Shown here piece by piece: positions 15,668-25,028 of a stretch of DNA of 64,000 nt (the first letter of the stretch is position 1; each line of letters starts with the position of its first letter). The translations under genes were made by a program, and so were the position numbers. Below the pieces are notes generated by a model. It did not search any database. It was given only the letters and a program-made list of their open reading frames with translations, and was not told the DNA's origin. Source of the stretch: CAVTHW01 sp963734625 (GTDB taxonomy: Bacteria; Acidobacteriota; Terriglobia; Bryobacterales; Bryobacteraceae); NCBI GenBank assembly GCA_963734625.1, contig CAVTHW010000002.1, positions 124,001 to 188,000 on the forward strand, given 5' to 3'.

Positions 15668-17650
15668 TTAACTATTTTGAGTGCCTTGCGTAACAATTTC
15701 AGAAAAGTCCGCGATTGCCGAAAACTCCGTCAGCAACCGATGCAATAACGTGAGCCTGTTGCGCCGGACATTCGGATCGGGCGCGTTCACCATAACCTTG
15801 TCAAAAAACAGATCGACCGCCGGCCGCAGCGCGGCGATTTCTTCGAGCTTCTCCCGGTAGTCCAGGTCGTCTGCCAGCACCCGTGCCCGCGCCGCCTGGA
15901 ACGCCGCGAAAAGGGCCTTCTCGGGTCCGTCTTCCAGCAGAGTCTCTTCCACTTCGCCGCCGCCTTCGAAGCCCGCCTGCCGCAGGATGTTCCGGATGCG
16001 TTTGAAGCTGGCCGCCAGGGGTTCGAAATTCTCCGTGGGCCGCACCGCCTGCAATGCGGCGAGGCGGCTCTCCACATCCGGCAGGTCGTCCCAGCCGGAA
16101 GCCACGACGGCATTCACTTCGTCGTACTTGAAGCCGCGCACTTCCCGGAAGTAGTGCCGGATGCGATCCAGGAAGAATTCCTTCAACTCCGCACTGCCGC
16201 CCAATAACCGGGCAATCCGCAGCGACAGCTTCCCCTCCACCAGAATCTTGACCACCCCTTGCGCCGCCCGGCGCAAGGCGAACGGGTCCTTCGATCCGGT
16301 TGGGATCAACCCGATGCGAAAAACAGCCTCCAGCGTGTCCAGCTTGTCGGCGAGCGAGACCAACCGCCCTTCCGGCGTCGCCGGGATCGAATCCTCCATG
16401 CTCACCGGCTTGTAGTGCTCGTAGATCGCCCGCCAGACCGGCTCGGGCTCTCCCTGAGCCCGCGCGTAGAGGCCGCCCACCACGCCCTGCAGCTCGGTGA
16501 ACTCCTTCACCATTTCCGTGGTCAGATCGCACTTGGCGAGCCGCGCCGCCCGCTGTGCGTCTTCCGAGCCGCCCAACTCCCCGGCCAGCGCCGCCACCCG
16601 CTCGGATTTTTCGAGGTAGGAGCCCAACTGCGCCTGCCAGGTGACGTGCGCCAGATCCGGCAAGCGGTCCGCCAGCTTCTTCTTCTGGTCGAAGTCCCAG
16701 AAGAAGCGGGCATCGTTGAACCGCGCGCGCAGCACGCGCTCGTTGCCCTTCCGAACCAGCCCTTCGGGGTCTTCCTTGGTGTTCATCACCGCGATGAACC
16801 GCGGCGCGAGCTTCCCGTCCGGCCCGCCAATCGAGAAGTACCGCTGGTGGTGCCGCATGACCGTCACCAGCACTTCCCCCGGCAAGCTCAGAAACTGCTC
16901 GTCGAAGCCGCCCACGATCGGCGTCGGATACTCGGTCAGATAGACCAGCGTGTTCAGCAGCCCGGCGTCCGGACTCGCGCCTCCGAGTCCAGCTTCGATT
17001 CTCGCCTGGCGCTCCTCGGCCGAGACCAGCACGTAGTTGTCGCGCAGAAGCTGCTGGTAGGTCTCGACCGTCACCCGGATCTTCTTCTTCCCAAGCTGCC
17101 GGTGGCCCGTAGTGACGTTGCCGGACTTCACGCCGGCGATTTCGAAAGGCACCACCCGCGTCCCCAGCAGCGCCACCATCCACCGGATCGGGCGGATGAA
17201 ACGCGGCCCAGCCTTCCCTGTCCAGTACATCGTCTTCGGGAAATGCAGTTTGAGAATCAGCTCCGGCAGCGCCCCGGCCAGAATATCCAGCGTCCGGCGG
17301 CCTTGTGCCTTCTTCCTGTAGGCCAGGTATTCGCCCTTGGGGGTCTTGACCGTCCGCAAGGCCGCGGGCTCCACGCCCAGCTTTCGGGCAAACCCCGCCG
17401 CCGCGCCCTCGCCCGCCGACTTCGGCGGCCCGGTCACCAGTTCCACGCTGTTGGGCTGCCGCGGCGGCAAGCCCTCGGCCTTCAGCACCAGCCGGCGCGG
17501 CGTGCCCTCCAGCATGACCGCCTTGCCCTCCAGCCGCTGCGCCTTGAGCAACGCCTCGAACAACTCAGCCAGTTGCTTGAGCGCGGGCTGGATCATCCAA
17601 TCCGGAATCTCTTCGGTCCCGATCTCCAGCAGGAACGGCAGCGTCTTCAT
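15668..17650 (-). CDS. glyS: Glycine--tRNA ligase beta subunit
   Basis: Large subunit of the heterotetrameric bacterial glycyl-tRNA synthetase. The 660-residue protein starts MKTLPFLLEIGTEEIPDWMI and contains LHFPKTMYWTGKAGPRFIRP, VMRHHQRYFSIGG, RFNDARFFWDFDQKKKLADR and a C-terminal helical tRNA-binding region. The start codon overlaps the glyQ stop by four bases (ATGA), giving translational coupling and equal subunit synthesis. No defect is seen. Confidence 0.97.
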   Translation of the reverse strand: MKTLPFLLEIGTEEIPDWMIQPALKQLAELFEALLKAQRLEGKAVMLEGTPRRLVLKAEGLPPRQPNSVELVTGPPKSAGEGAAAGFARKLGVEPAALRTVKTPKGEYLAYRKKAQGRRTLDILAGALPELILKLHFPKTMYWTGKAGPRFIRPIRWMVALLGTRVVPFEIAGVKSGNVTTGHRQLGKKKIRVTVETYQQLLRDNYVLVSAEERQARIEAGLGGASPDAGLLNTLVYLTEYPTPIVGGFDEQFLSLPGEVLVTVMRHHQRYFSIGGPDGKLAPRFIAVMNTKEDPEGLVRKGNERVLRARFNDARFFWDFDQKKKLADRLPDLAHVTWQAQLGSYLEKSERVAALAGELGGSEDAQRAARLAKCDLTTEMVKEFTELQGVVGGLYARAQGEPEPVWRAIYEHYKPVSMEDSIPATPEGRLVSLADKLDTLEAVFRIGLIPTGSKDPFALRRAAQGVVKILVEGKLSLRIARLLGGSAELKEFFLDRIRHYFREVRGFKYDEVNAVVASGWDDLPDVESRLAALQAVRPTENFEPLAASFKRIRNILRQAGFEGGGEVEETLLEDGPEKALFAAFQAARARVLADDLDYREKLEEIAALRPAVDLFFDKVMVNAPDPNVRRNRLTLLHRLLTEFSAIADFSEIVTQGTQNS

Positions 17651-18534
17651 GCCGCCACCTCCCGCGAGGACTGGTCCACCCAGGCCTGGGCCACCCCAAC
17701 CGCCAGCTTACGCACCCTGGCGATCACCCCCACCCGCTCGGTCACGCTGATCGCCCCGCGCGAGTCGAGCAGGTTGAACAAGTGAGAGCACTTCAGCACC
17801 TGGTCGTAGGCGGGGAGCAGCGGGAAGCGCTTCTTTTCGGGATAGGACGGGTAGGCGTCCAGCAGGCGCCGGCACTCCTTCTCGTGCAACTCGAAGAGCT
17901 GCCAGAGCGTGGCCACATCCGCCATTTCGAAGTTGTAAACGGAGAACTGCAATTCATCCGCGAGGCGCACGTCGCCGTAGCTCGCGCGCGGCGCCCACTC
18001 GATGTCGTACACGCTGTCCTTGCCTTGCAGAAACGCGGTCAGGCGCTCCAGGCCATAGGTCAGCTCGGCGGGCACCAGGTCGAGGTCCACGCCGCCGCAC
18101 TGCTGGAAGTAGGTGAACTGAGTGATCTCCAGGCCGTCCAGCATCACCTGCCAGCCGATCCCCCAGGCCCCCAGCGTGGGCGATTCCCAGTTGTCTTCCT
18201 CGAACTTGATGTCGTGCTTGCGCAGGTCGATGCCGATCGCCTCCAGGCTTTGCAAGTACTGATCCATGACATCGGCCGGAGAGGGCTTGAGGATCACCTG
18301 CAACTGCGAATGCTTGTAGAGGCGGTTGGGATTGGCCCCGTAGCGCCCGTCGGCCGGCCGCCGGCTGGGCTGCACGTACGCCACGCGGTAGGGTTTCGGA
18401 CCCAGCACGCGCAGGAAGGTCTCGGGGCACATCGTCCCCGCCCCAACCTCGACGTCGTAAGGCTCCTGGATCACGCACCCGCGCTCGGCCCAGTAGTTCT
18501 TCAACTTGAATAGTGTCTGCTGAAAGGAATCCAT
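17647..18534 (-). CDS. glyQ: Glycine--tRNA ligase alpha subunit
   Basis: Catalytic class II core subunit of glycyl-tRNA synthetase, 295 residues, the normal length. It starts MDSFQQTLFKLKNYWAERGC and has VEVGAGTMCPETFLRVLGP, PNRLYKHSQLQVILKPSP, KFEEDNWESPTLGAWGIGWQ and ITQFTYFQQCGG. Its ATG shares a base with the recO stop (TGATG), so the two are translationally coupled. An open frame continuing upstream is the antisense of recO and is not used. Confidence 0.97.
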   Translation of the reverse strand: MDSFQQTLFKLKNYWAERGCVIQEPYDVEVGAGTMCPETFLRVLGPKPYRVAYVQPSRRPADGRYGANPNRLYKHSQLQVILKPSPADVMDQYLQSLEAIGIDLRKHDIKFEEDNWESPTLGAWGIGWQVMLDGLEITQFTYFQQCGGVDLDLVPAELTYGLERLTAFLQGKDSVYDIEWAPRASYGDVRLADELQFSVYNFEMADVATLWQLFELHEKECRRLLDAYPSYPEKKRFPLLPAYDQVLKCSHLFNLLDSRGAISVTERVGVIARVRKLAVGVAQAWVDQSSREVAA

Positions 18535-19175
18535 CACACCGTTTCCAGAATGGGGACCGTCACCAGGCGCCGCTCGATGTGGTTCTCGATCTCGCGCACC
18601 AGGAACCGGCGCAGGTCGGCGGCGGTCTGTTTGGTCCAGACTTGCGGCGTCAATTGCGCGACCGGCCGCCTCACCATCTCTTCGGCAATGCTCATCGAAT
18701 CCGAACTCACTCTCAAGGCGGGCAGGAATCCCGAGAGCCGGACCGCCCACAAGGTGAAGTAAGTCACCGCCGGCCACAGGGCCTGGTCCCGCTCCGCGCG
18801 CAAATAATCCAGCGTGGCCGCCAGCAGCCGGAAAAACAGCTCACTCTGCTCGCCTGGCGCCAGAAGCTGCTCGGAGACTTCCGCCATGTAATCCAGCGCC
18901 ACTCCCATCCCGTAGTCCGACTGCAACTCAAACTGGGAATGAATCAACTCACAGGCGTCCACCCCAACCAGCTCTCGGTTCTCGCGCTGGGAATAAGACA
19001 CCTGAACGTGCGAAAGCCTTTCCAAGCCTGACCCAAAGCCGCTCTTGGGACGCCTCGCCCGCCGCGCCACACCGCGCAATTTACCCTGGTCCCGCGCGAG
19101 AAAGCTGACGACAAGGTCCGCTTCCCTAAAAGGGTACGTGCGTAGGATAAAGGATTCGCTTACCCGCGCCGGCAT
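18534..19175 (-). CDS. recO: DNA repair protein RecO
   Basis: Helps RecR load RecA on SSB-coated gaps. The 213-residue protein has the N-terminal OB fold (SESFILRTYPFREADLVVSF, RDQGKLRGVARRARRPKSGF) and the helical middle region. At about 213 residues it is shorter than most RecO proteins (around 240). It lacks the C-x-x-C pairs of the zinc-binding RecO type, having SSDSMS where cysteines are expected. Its stop overlaps the glyQ start. Repair genes fused into a glyQS operon are not rare; the coupling here is tight. Confidence 0.92.
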   Translation of the reverse strand: MPARVSESFILRTYPFREADLVVSFLARDQGKLRGVARRARRPKSGFGSGLERLSHVQVSYSQRENRELVGVDACELIHSQFELQSDYGMGVALDYMAEVSEQLLAPGEQSELFFRLLAATLDYLRAERDQALWPAVTYFTLWAVRLSGFLPALRVSSDSMSIAEEMVRRPVAQLTPQVWTKQTAADLRRFLVREIENHIERRLVTVPILETV

Positions 19176-19228
19176 GTCGGCAAGAGGCAGTAAAGATTCA
19201 CTTTAACACACACCGACGCGTGCGTCCC

Positions 19229-20437
19229 TCACTGCCCCTGCCTTGAAATCGCCCGCACCAGCTTGCGGTAGGGTATATCCTCCAGCCCGGCGAACGGAAT
19301 CCACTCTCCGTCCCGGTAACTGGAGTAGAACCAGCGCGCCAGCAGCGCCAGATGTTCCTGACGCTCGCGCGCCCCAACCCTGTCCGGTAACACGCGATTG
19401 ACCGTGTTGCCGTTCGTAATCGAGCAGGGCCTCTGCGCCAGAGGCGCACAGCCGCCCTGCCAAGGGCTGTCTGGCTGAAGCTCCGCCGCAATCACCCGCA
19501 GCCTCCGGTCGAGGGACTCGGCCTTCGCCCCCGCCGCCTCTACCGCAAAGCGCCGCGGCGCCTGCCAGCAACCCCCGAGCATGAACCACAACTCCACGCA
19601 CCCCGGCGCGACGGATCGGGTCACCGCCAGGCCATTGAGATCGTCGATGTTGCCGGCTAATTCATCGCGGAGTTTGAGGACCTCTTGGACCTTCTCCAGT
19701 TGCTTGTGCAGCCGCGCCGCCTCCTCGAAGTTCATCTCCTGGCTGAGCCTGTCACGCGCGTGCAGCAGGGCGCCGGACAGGCTCCGCCCGCCGGTCGAAA
19801 GAAACTGGCGCGCTCGCTCGACCTCGCTCGCGTACTCTTCCGCGCTCACCGCCATCTGGCAAGGCCGCAGGCACAGGTTCATCTCGCCATACATGCAGCC
19901 GGGATGGCTCGCGGAGGGTTCCAGGTTCTCCTGACATCGGCGCATCTGAAACAGGTCCAAAAACCGGCTTTCGAACTGCTCGGCGGCGGCCCGCGCGCGG
20001 AATGGCCCGTAGTAGAAGCCGTGCGAGTCGCTGAGCCGCGTGGTCACCTGGCTGCGGGGAAAGGCATTGGATAAGACGATCTTCACGTAGGGCGGCATCC
20101 GCAGCCGGATGAGATCGAGGTACGTTTCGGGGAAATGCTGGCGGGCGGCGGCGCAGAGCACCAGGCTGGTCTCAAGCCCCGAGGCCGTGGGACGGTACTC
20201 GATGCGCGTCGCTACGGCGCGCAGGTTCAGCCTCTTCGAGAGCGCCGATGGCGGCCCCAGGAGTCGTCCCAGGCGCCGGGGCAGCATGGTGGTCCTGCCG
20301 AGGTAGGGCCGCCCCTCCCCGGCCAGAATCAGGAATACAGCGGGCCCGGCGGGGAGCGCCGCGAGCGATGCGTCCAGCGACTCAGGCCCCTTCTCGGCCG
20401 AAATTGTTCGCGGGTTCCAGAGCGCGTCCGTCGGCAA
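19229..20437 (-). CDS. UvrC-like protein: GIY-YIG domain plus UVR motif, no RNase H domain
   Basis: About 402 residues. An N-terminal GIY-YIG nuclease-like region (GPAVFLILAGEGRPYLGRTT, then MLPRRLGRLL) is followed by the UvrC middle region (SDSHGFYYGPFRARAAAEQF, a Cys-rich patch around CMYGEMNLCLRPC). Then comes a UVR motif (MNFEEAARLHKQLEKVQEVL, about residues 240-260) like the UvrB-binding site of UvrC. The 3'-side endonuclease (RNase H-like) and HhH domains of true UvrC are missing. I place the start at TTG 20437 because GGGAGG-N4-TTG is kept in both this gene and its decayed copy upstream. It may be an accessory nuclease or adapter for UvrB. Confidence 0.75.
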   Translation of the reverse strand: MPTDALWNPRTISAEKGPESLDASLAALPAGPAVFLILAGEGRPYLGRTTMLPRRLGRLLGPPSALSKRLNLRAVATRIEYRPTASGLETSLVLCAAARQHFPETYLDLIRLRMPPYVKIVLSNAFPRSQVTTRLSDSHGFYYGPFRARAAAEQFESRFLDLFQMRRCQENLEPSASHPGCMYGEMNLCLRPCQMAVSAEEYASEVERARQFLSTGGRSLSGALLHARDRLSQEMNFEEAARLHKQLEKVQEVLKLRDELAGNIDDLNGLAVTRSVAPGCVELWFMLGGCWQAPRRFAVEAAGAKAESLDRRLRVIAAELQPDSPWQGGCAPLAQRPCSITNGNTVNRVLPDRVGARERQEHLALLARWFYSSYRDGEWIPFAGLEDIPYRKLVRAISRQGQ

Positions 20438-20468
20438 ATGGCCTCCCGGAATGAGGTCTGGCCGCGGA

Positions 20469-21104
20469 TTAGAAGGCCAGACCTCCGCGGATCTCGACAA
20501 CGGGGCCGCCGTATTGTATACCGCCCAACACGGAGAACATCAGGAGTTTCACCGGAAAGACGTTCACGCCACCGACGAACTTTGCTGTCGGCGCGTAGAG
20601 CTTCGAATCGTGCGAGTAGTCGCTTTGAAGCACCCCGTCGAAATAGGAAAGATACCGGTTGTTGCTCTTCACGAACGCCAGGCCTCCCCCGGCTCCGACG
20701 AAAGGCTCCACCCGATAACGGCCCGGCCGGGGAGAGACGTTGACGTACAACATGCCACCCACAAAGTGGGTGGGTTCAAATTCCCTATAGACAACGCTCT
20801 TCCAGGTGTGAGTCTGACCCCCGAAGGTGTCCGTGCCCGTTTCTTCCGAGGGATCGGCGGCAAGGTTGAGGCGTGAGTAATAGACGCTCCCTCCCACCCT
20901 TCCTCGGGGGCTGAACACGGCTTCAACGCCCGGTGCGGGGCCATCCACACGGAAGCCTTTGTACTTGTTCTTTTCAGCAAATGGAACGAAATCCTTGCCG
21001 AAGCTGCCCGTGGCGAGAATCGCATGACCTTGAGCAAAGCAGGCGACACAGAAAATGGACAACAGCAGAAGCAATCTGAATATGTGGGTCAAAGTTGGAA
21101 ACAT
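20469..21104 (-). CDS. Small outer-membrane beta-barrel-type protein
   Basis: A 211-residue protein with a signal peptide (RLLLLLSIFCVACFAQ) and alternating aromatic/glycine strands (VEPFVGAGGGLAFVK, FVGGVNVFPVKLLMFSVLGG) ending in VVEIRGGLAF, an aromatic C-terminus typical of barrel assembly substrates. I do not recognise a named family. It sits between the intact and decayed copies of the UvrC-like gene. The first ATG used is 21104, because everything upstream belongs to the decayed copy. Confidence 0.65.
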   Translation of the reverse strand: MFPTLTHIFRLLLLLSIFCVACFAQGHAILATGSFGKDFVPFAEKNKYKGFRVDGPAPGVEAVFSPRGRVGGSVYYSRLNLAADPSEETGTDTFGGQTHTWKSVVYREFEPTHFVGGMLYVNVSPRPGRYRVEPFVGAGGGLAFVKSNNRYLSYFDGVLQSDYSHDSKLYAPTAKFVGGVNVFPVKLLMFSVLGGIQYGGPVVEIRGGLAF

Positions 21105-21108
21105 GCAT

Positions 21109-21903
21109 TCGATCTTAACATCACTGGTTTGAGAAGAAGCTCCGCCGCAATCTCGCGAGGCCTCCGGTCGAGGGACTCGGCCTTCGCTCCCGCCGCCTCT
21201 ACCGCAAAGCGCGGCGGCGCCCGCCAGCAACGCCCGAGCATGAACCACCACTCCACGCACTTGAGATCGTCGATGTTGCCGGCCAATTCGTCGCGGAGTT
21301 TGAGGACCTCCTGCACCTTCTCCAGTTGCTTGTGCAACCGCGCTCACCGCCATCTGGCAAGGCCGCAGGCGCAGACTCATCTCGCCATACATGCAGCCGG
21401 GACGGCTCGCGGAGGGTTCCAGGTTCTCCTGACATCGGCGCATCTGAAACAGGTGCCCGCGCGCGGAATGGCCCGTAGTAGAAGCCGTGCGAATCGCTGA
21501 GCCGAGTGGTCACCTGGCTGCGGGGAAAGGCATTGGATAAGACGATCTTCACGTAGGGCGGAATCCGCAGCAGGATCATGTCGACATACGTCTCGGGGAA
21601 ATGCCGGCGGGCGGCGGCGTAGAGCACCAGGCTGGTCTCAAGCCCCGAGGCCGTGGGACGGTATTCGATGCGCGTCGCTACCGCGCGCAGGTTCAGCCTC
21701 TTCGAGAGCGCCGATGACGGTACCAGAAGTCGTCCCAGGCGCCGGGGCAGCATAGTTGTCTTACGGAGGTAAGGTCGCGCCTCCCCTGCCAGAATCAGGA
21801 ATACGGCGGGCCCGGCGGGAATCGCCGCGAGCGATGCGTCCAGCAGCTCCGGCCCTTTGTCAATGGCGATTGCCCGCGGGTTCCAGAGCGCTTCCGTTGG
21901 CAA
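21109..21903 (-). pseudogene. Decayed tandem copy of the UvrC-like gene
   Basis: The N-terminal half is nearly identical to the gene at 19229-20437 (for example LPRRLGRLLVPSSALSKRLN, SQVTTRLSDSHGFYYGPFRA) and keeps its GGGAGG-N4-TTG start. It then shows at least three internal deletions: the stretch before the MRRCQENLE segment, the segment leading into the UVR helix, and the residues after NIDDL. It stops at AAEL, where the outer-membrane gene begins. The RNA would read straight on from cpoB. It is a duplication remnant, not a functional gene. Confidence 0.85.
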
Positions 21904-21917
21904 GCAGCCTCCCAGCC

Positions 21918-22767
21918 CTACTTAGCGGGAGAGGGCCTGGCAGGCGCCGGGCGAATCGCCTTCAATTGGGTCTGCGCCTGGCGGGAAAGCTGGTTGTTGG
22001 GAAAGCGCTTGATCAGCGTGCTGAACTCGCTGCGCGCTTTGGCGGTCGCTTTCATCTTGAGCAGCGCCATGCCCTTCATGTAGTGGGCGTCCGGAGTCTT
22101 CTCGTTCTCCGGATACTTTTCAAGCACCAGGTCGAACGCCGCGACCGCATCGTCCAACTCGCCGCGCGAGTAATGAATATCGCCGATATAGTACTGAGCC
22201 GAAGGCGCCTGGAAAGAGGCGCTGTAATTCTGTACGTAGTCGGAAAACTCCTTGAGCGCCAGGTCCAGGCTGCCGCCTTCCTTGTCTCGCAGCGCATTTT
22301 GGTAGAGGCTCTCGGGGGACTGGCCAATCGCGGCTCCCGTCGGCGGCGGGGCCACCGGCGATTGGAGCGTCTTCAGGGCGCTGTTCATGTCCGTCAACTG
22401 CTGCTCCAGCTTGCCGAACCGGGCGTTAATGCGACCCCACGGACTCCTTCAGCGCCTGGAACTCCGAGGCCATCTGATCCACCTTGGCGCCGATCACCGC
22501 GACCGGCTCCGCCAGCGTCTTGCTCTGTTCGCGCAAGCGAGCGTCCATCGCCTCAACCGATCCGCTCGTCTTGCCGTTCGCTTCGGTCGCTTGCTGCACT
22601 TGCTGCTGCAACTGGGCCAGCTTCTCCTCGATCGACTTCTGCAAGCCGCGCACCTGGTCTTCCAGGTTCAGCAGCTCCCGGTTCAGCTCGATATACTCCT
22701 TCTTTTGCCCGAAACCGAGACTGGAAACGGCAAGAGACAGCACCAAGATTCGCCAACCGACTCTCAT
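21918..22767 (-). CDS. cpoB: CpoB/YbgF-like Tol-Pal system protein, one frameshift
   Basis: Periplasmic partner of the Tol-Pal complex that links envelope constriction and peptidoglycan synthesis. It has a signal peptide (MRVGWRILVLSLAVSSLGFG), a coiled-coil part (LNRELLNLEDQVRGLQKSI, EKLAQLQQQVQQATEANGKT) and then TPR-type repeats (SPESLYQNALRDKEGGSLDL, PSAQYYIGDIHYSRGELDDA, TPDAHYMKGMALLKMKATAK). A one-base shift at about 22431 separates the two halves; the corrected join reads RINARFGKLEQQLTDMNSAL. It is the last gene of the exbB-exbD-tonB-tolB-pal-cpoB cluster. Confidence 0.88.
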
Positions 22768-22830
22768 GACGCTCTCCAAATATCCGAATGTCCGAGGCCC
22801 GCGAATGAACCGCGGGCCCCGGAGCAAAAC

Positions 22831-23607
22831 CTACTGACCCGATACGAAGTGTACGCGCCGATTCAACTGCCAGCAGCTCTCATTGGACTCGGTGCACTGC
22901 GGGCGCTCCTTGCCGTAGCTGATGGTCTTCAGCTTGTCGGCCGGGACCCCCAGTTGGACCAGGTAATCCTTGGCCGCGGCGGCTCGCCGGTCGCCCAGCC
23001 CGAGGTTGTACTCCGCCGAACCACGCTCGTCGCAATGCCCTTCAATCGAGACCGTGTTGTTGGGGAAGTCCCGGAAGACCGCCTTAAGCCCGTCCGAGTT
23101 TCGCGTGAGGGTCGCCCGCGCGTCTTCCCGGATGTCGCTCTTGTCGTAATCGAAGAAGGCGTCCTGGACTGCCGTGGCCAGCCTCTGGCTGAAGCTGATC
23201 ACCGGCTTGGCGGCCGGCGGAGGCGGCGGGGGCGGCGGCACGGTCACCGTGACAGTAACCGCGCGGGAATCCGTCCCACCCGGCCCTTTCGCGGTCAGCG
23301 TGTAGGTCGTGGAGTCCGTCGGGGAGACTTGACGGTTGCCGCGAGCCTCGACGGCTCCGACGCTCTGGTTGATCGAAATATCCGTCGCGTTGCTGATTTC
23401 CCAACGCAGCGTCGAAGACTGGCCGCGCTGGATCGTCGACGGCTCAGCTACAAACTGGGAGATCACAACTTTGGGCGGCGGGGGCGGCGGCACCTCTGCC
23501 TTGGGCGGCGGAGGCGGAGGGGGCGGAGCCACCTTCTTCTTGCACCCCGTTGCGGCCAAAAAAAGCGTGAATCCCAGTAAAACCAGGCTGACTTTTCGCA
23601 TGCTCAT
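22831..23607 (-). CDS. pal: Peptidoglycan-associated lipoprotein Pal with an Ig-like insert
   Basis: Outer-membrane lipoprotein that grips peptidoglycan through an OmpA-type domain. The lipobox is LAATGC (lipidated cysteine near residue 22). Two proline runs flank an Ig-like domain (FVAEPSTIQRGQSSTLRWEI to TDSTTYTLTAKGPGG), which standard Pal lacks. The OmpA domain is clear: FFDYDKSDIREDARATL and SIEGHCDERGSAEYNLGLGD. Of three possible ATGs, 23607 has the best spacing to the GAGG ribosome site. About 258 residues against roughly 170 in Escherichia, the difference being the Ig-like and Pro-rich parts. Confidence 0.92.
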   Translation of the reverse strand: MSMRKVSLVLLGFTLFLAATGCKKKVAPPPPPPPPKAEVPPPPPPKVVISQFVAEPSTIQRGQSSTLRWEISNATDISINQSVGAVEARGNRQVSPTDSTTYTLTAKGPGGTDSRAVTVTVTVPPPPPPPPAAKPVISFSQRLATAVQDAFFDYDKSDIREDARATLTRNSDGLKAVFRDFPNNTVSIEGHCDERGSAEYNLGLGDRRAAAAKDYLVQLGVPADKLKTISYGKERPQCTESNESCWQLNRRVHFVSGQ

Positions 23608-23665
23608 GATCATCCTCTTTTCCTTCTCCTCCTTCAGTCCTTTCAAATGTACTCCATGATGAACT

Positions 23666-25028
23666 TTATTTCCATATCGGCCGCTGGTTGCGGCCTTGAG
23701 TAGTGAGCTTCTGCAATTGACTCCCATCGGCAAGCATGGTCCAGATTTGCGTTCCCCCGTCACGATTGGAGGAGAAGACCAGGTGCCGCCCGTCCGGCGC
23801 CCATGTCGGGTTCTCGTTGCGTCCCGCGCCATGGGTGAGTTGGTTAAGCTGCTGCGTCGCCACGTCCATGACAAAGATATTGTAGTTGCCTGGAGCAAAG
23901 CCTCGCGTCCAGGCGAATGCGATGAATTGACCGTCGGGATGCCACGCAGGATTCACTGCATCGCCCTCCCCGCTCGTCAGACGCTGGACATCGGCGCCGT
24001 CTATATTCATTTTATAGATCTGCGGCATGCCCGAACGGCCGCGAGACGAACACGATCGTGTTGCCGGTCTTCGGGTTCACTCGCGGTTCGGTGTTGATGT
24101 TGCGGGTAGACGTCAGCCGGTTGAAGTCCGAGCCGTTGACGTTGGCGATATATAGCTCCGACTCGCCTTCCTTGGCCGTGTTGGACGAGAACACGATTCT
24201 CTTGCCGTCCGGCGTGAAATCCGGCGTCACATTCAACGTCCCGGGAAGGTTGTAGAACGGCAGCTTGCCTCCGGTGAGCAGAGACTGAAGCTGGATCATC
24301 CAACCGGCCTTGGTCAGCAGCGTGTAGGCTAGCATGGTCCCGTCGGGCGAAACGCTGGCTGGCCACGTGTCCGTCTTGTAGAAAGTGACCTGCTTCTGGT
24401 TGGATCCGTCCGGGTCCATCGACCAGATTTCGTTCGAACCGCCCCGCGTGGAATTGAAGAAGATCTTCGTGCCCATCAGGCTCTTGTAGCCGAACTGCGC
24501 CAGGATGTCGGCGGCGAACGCGTGCGCGGTCTCTCTCGCGCCCGCCTCGTCGAGCGAGCCGAAATACATCTTGCCCAGCACCTGGGCCGAGGCCACATCG
24601 CGCTGCACGACGTTGAAGAGCCAGCCGAACACCGCCAGCCTCCCGTCCTGCACGCCGCTGTATCCGAAAGCCAGGTAGGCGGCGCTCGCCGGAGGGTCGG
24701 ACCAGTCCGTCAGCCACGGCCCCTGGCGCACGGGCTGCGCCCCTCGGGCTGCCGTTCGCGGCGCTCGGAAGTCCTGGGGCCTCTGGGGCGTCTCCAGCGG
24801 GTACATGCTCTTCGGGACCATGCGGAACAGACCGGAAGAGTCCAGGTCGCTGAAAAGTACCTGGTTGAACGCGTCCATGAACTTCTGCGCGTCGCCCGAT
24901 CCGCGGAAGTCCGCGACTGCGATAGCGGTGCGCTCCCCCTGCTGGAGCTTGATGGTGACGTCGCTCTGTTGCGCGCTGGCAGCGGCAAGAAGGGTAGCGG
25001 TGATGGCAACCACGCGTTTGGTGTTCAT
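23666..25028 (-). CDS. tolB: TolB beta-propeller protein, one frameshift
   Basis: Periplasmic propeller of the Tol-Pal system. After the signal peptide (MNTKRVVAITATLLAAASAQ) comes the N-terminal TolB domain (DFRGSGDAQKFMDAFNQVL), then WD40-like PD repeats (GSNEIWSMDPDGSNQKQVTF, FTPDGKRIVFSSNTAKEG, WAPDGRHLVFSSNRDGGTQ). One extra base at 24041 breaks the frame; the corrected join reads FVSGRSGMPQIYKMNIDG. The start overlaps the upstream tonB-like stop by four bases. Confidence 0.93.
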
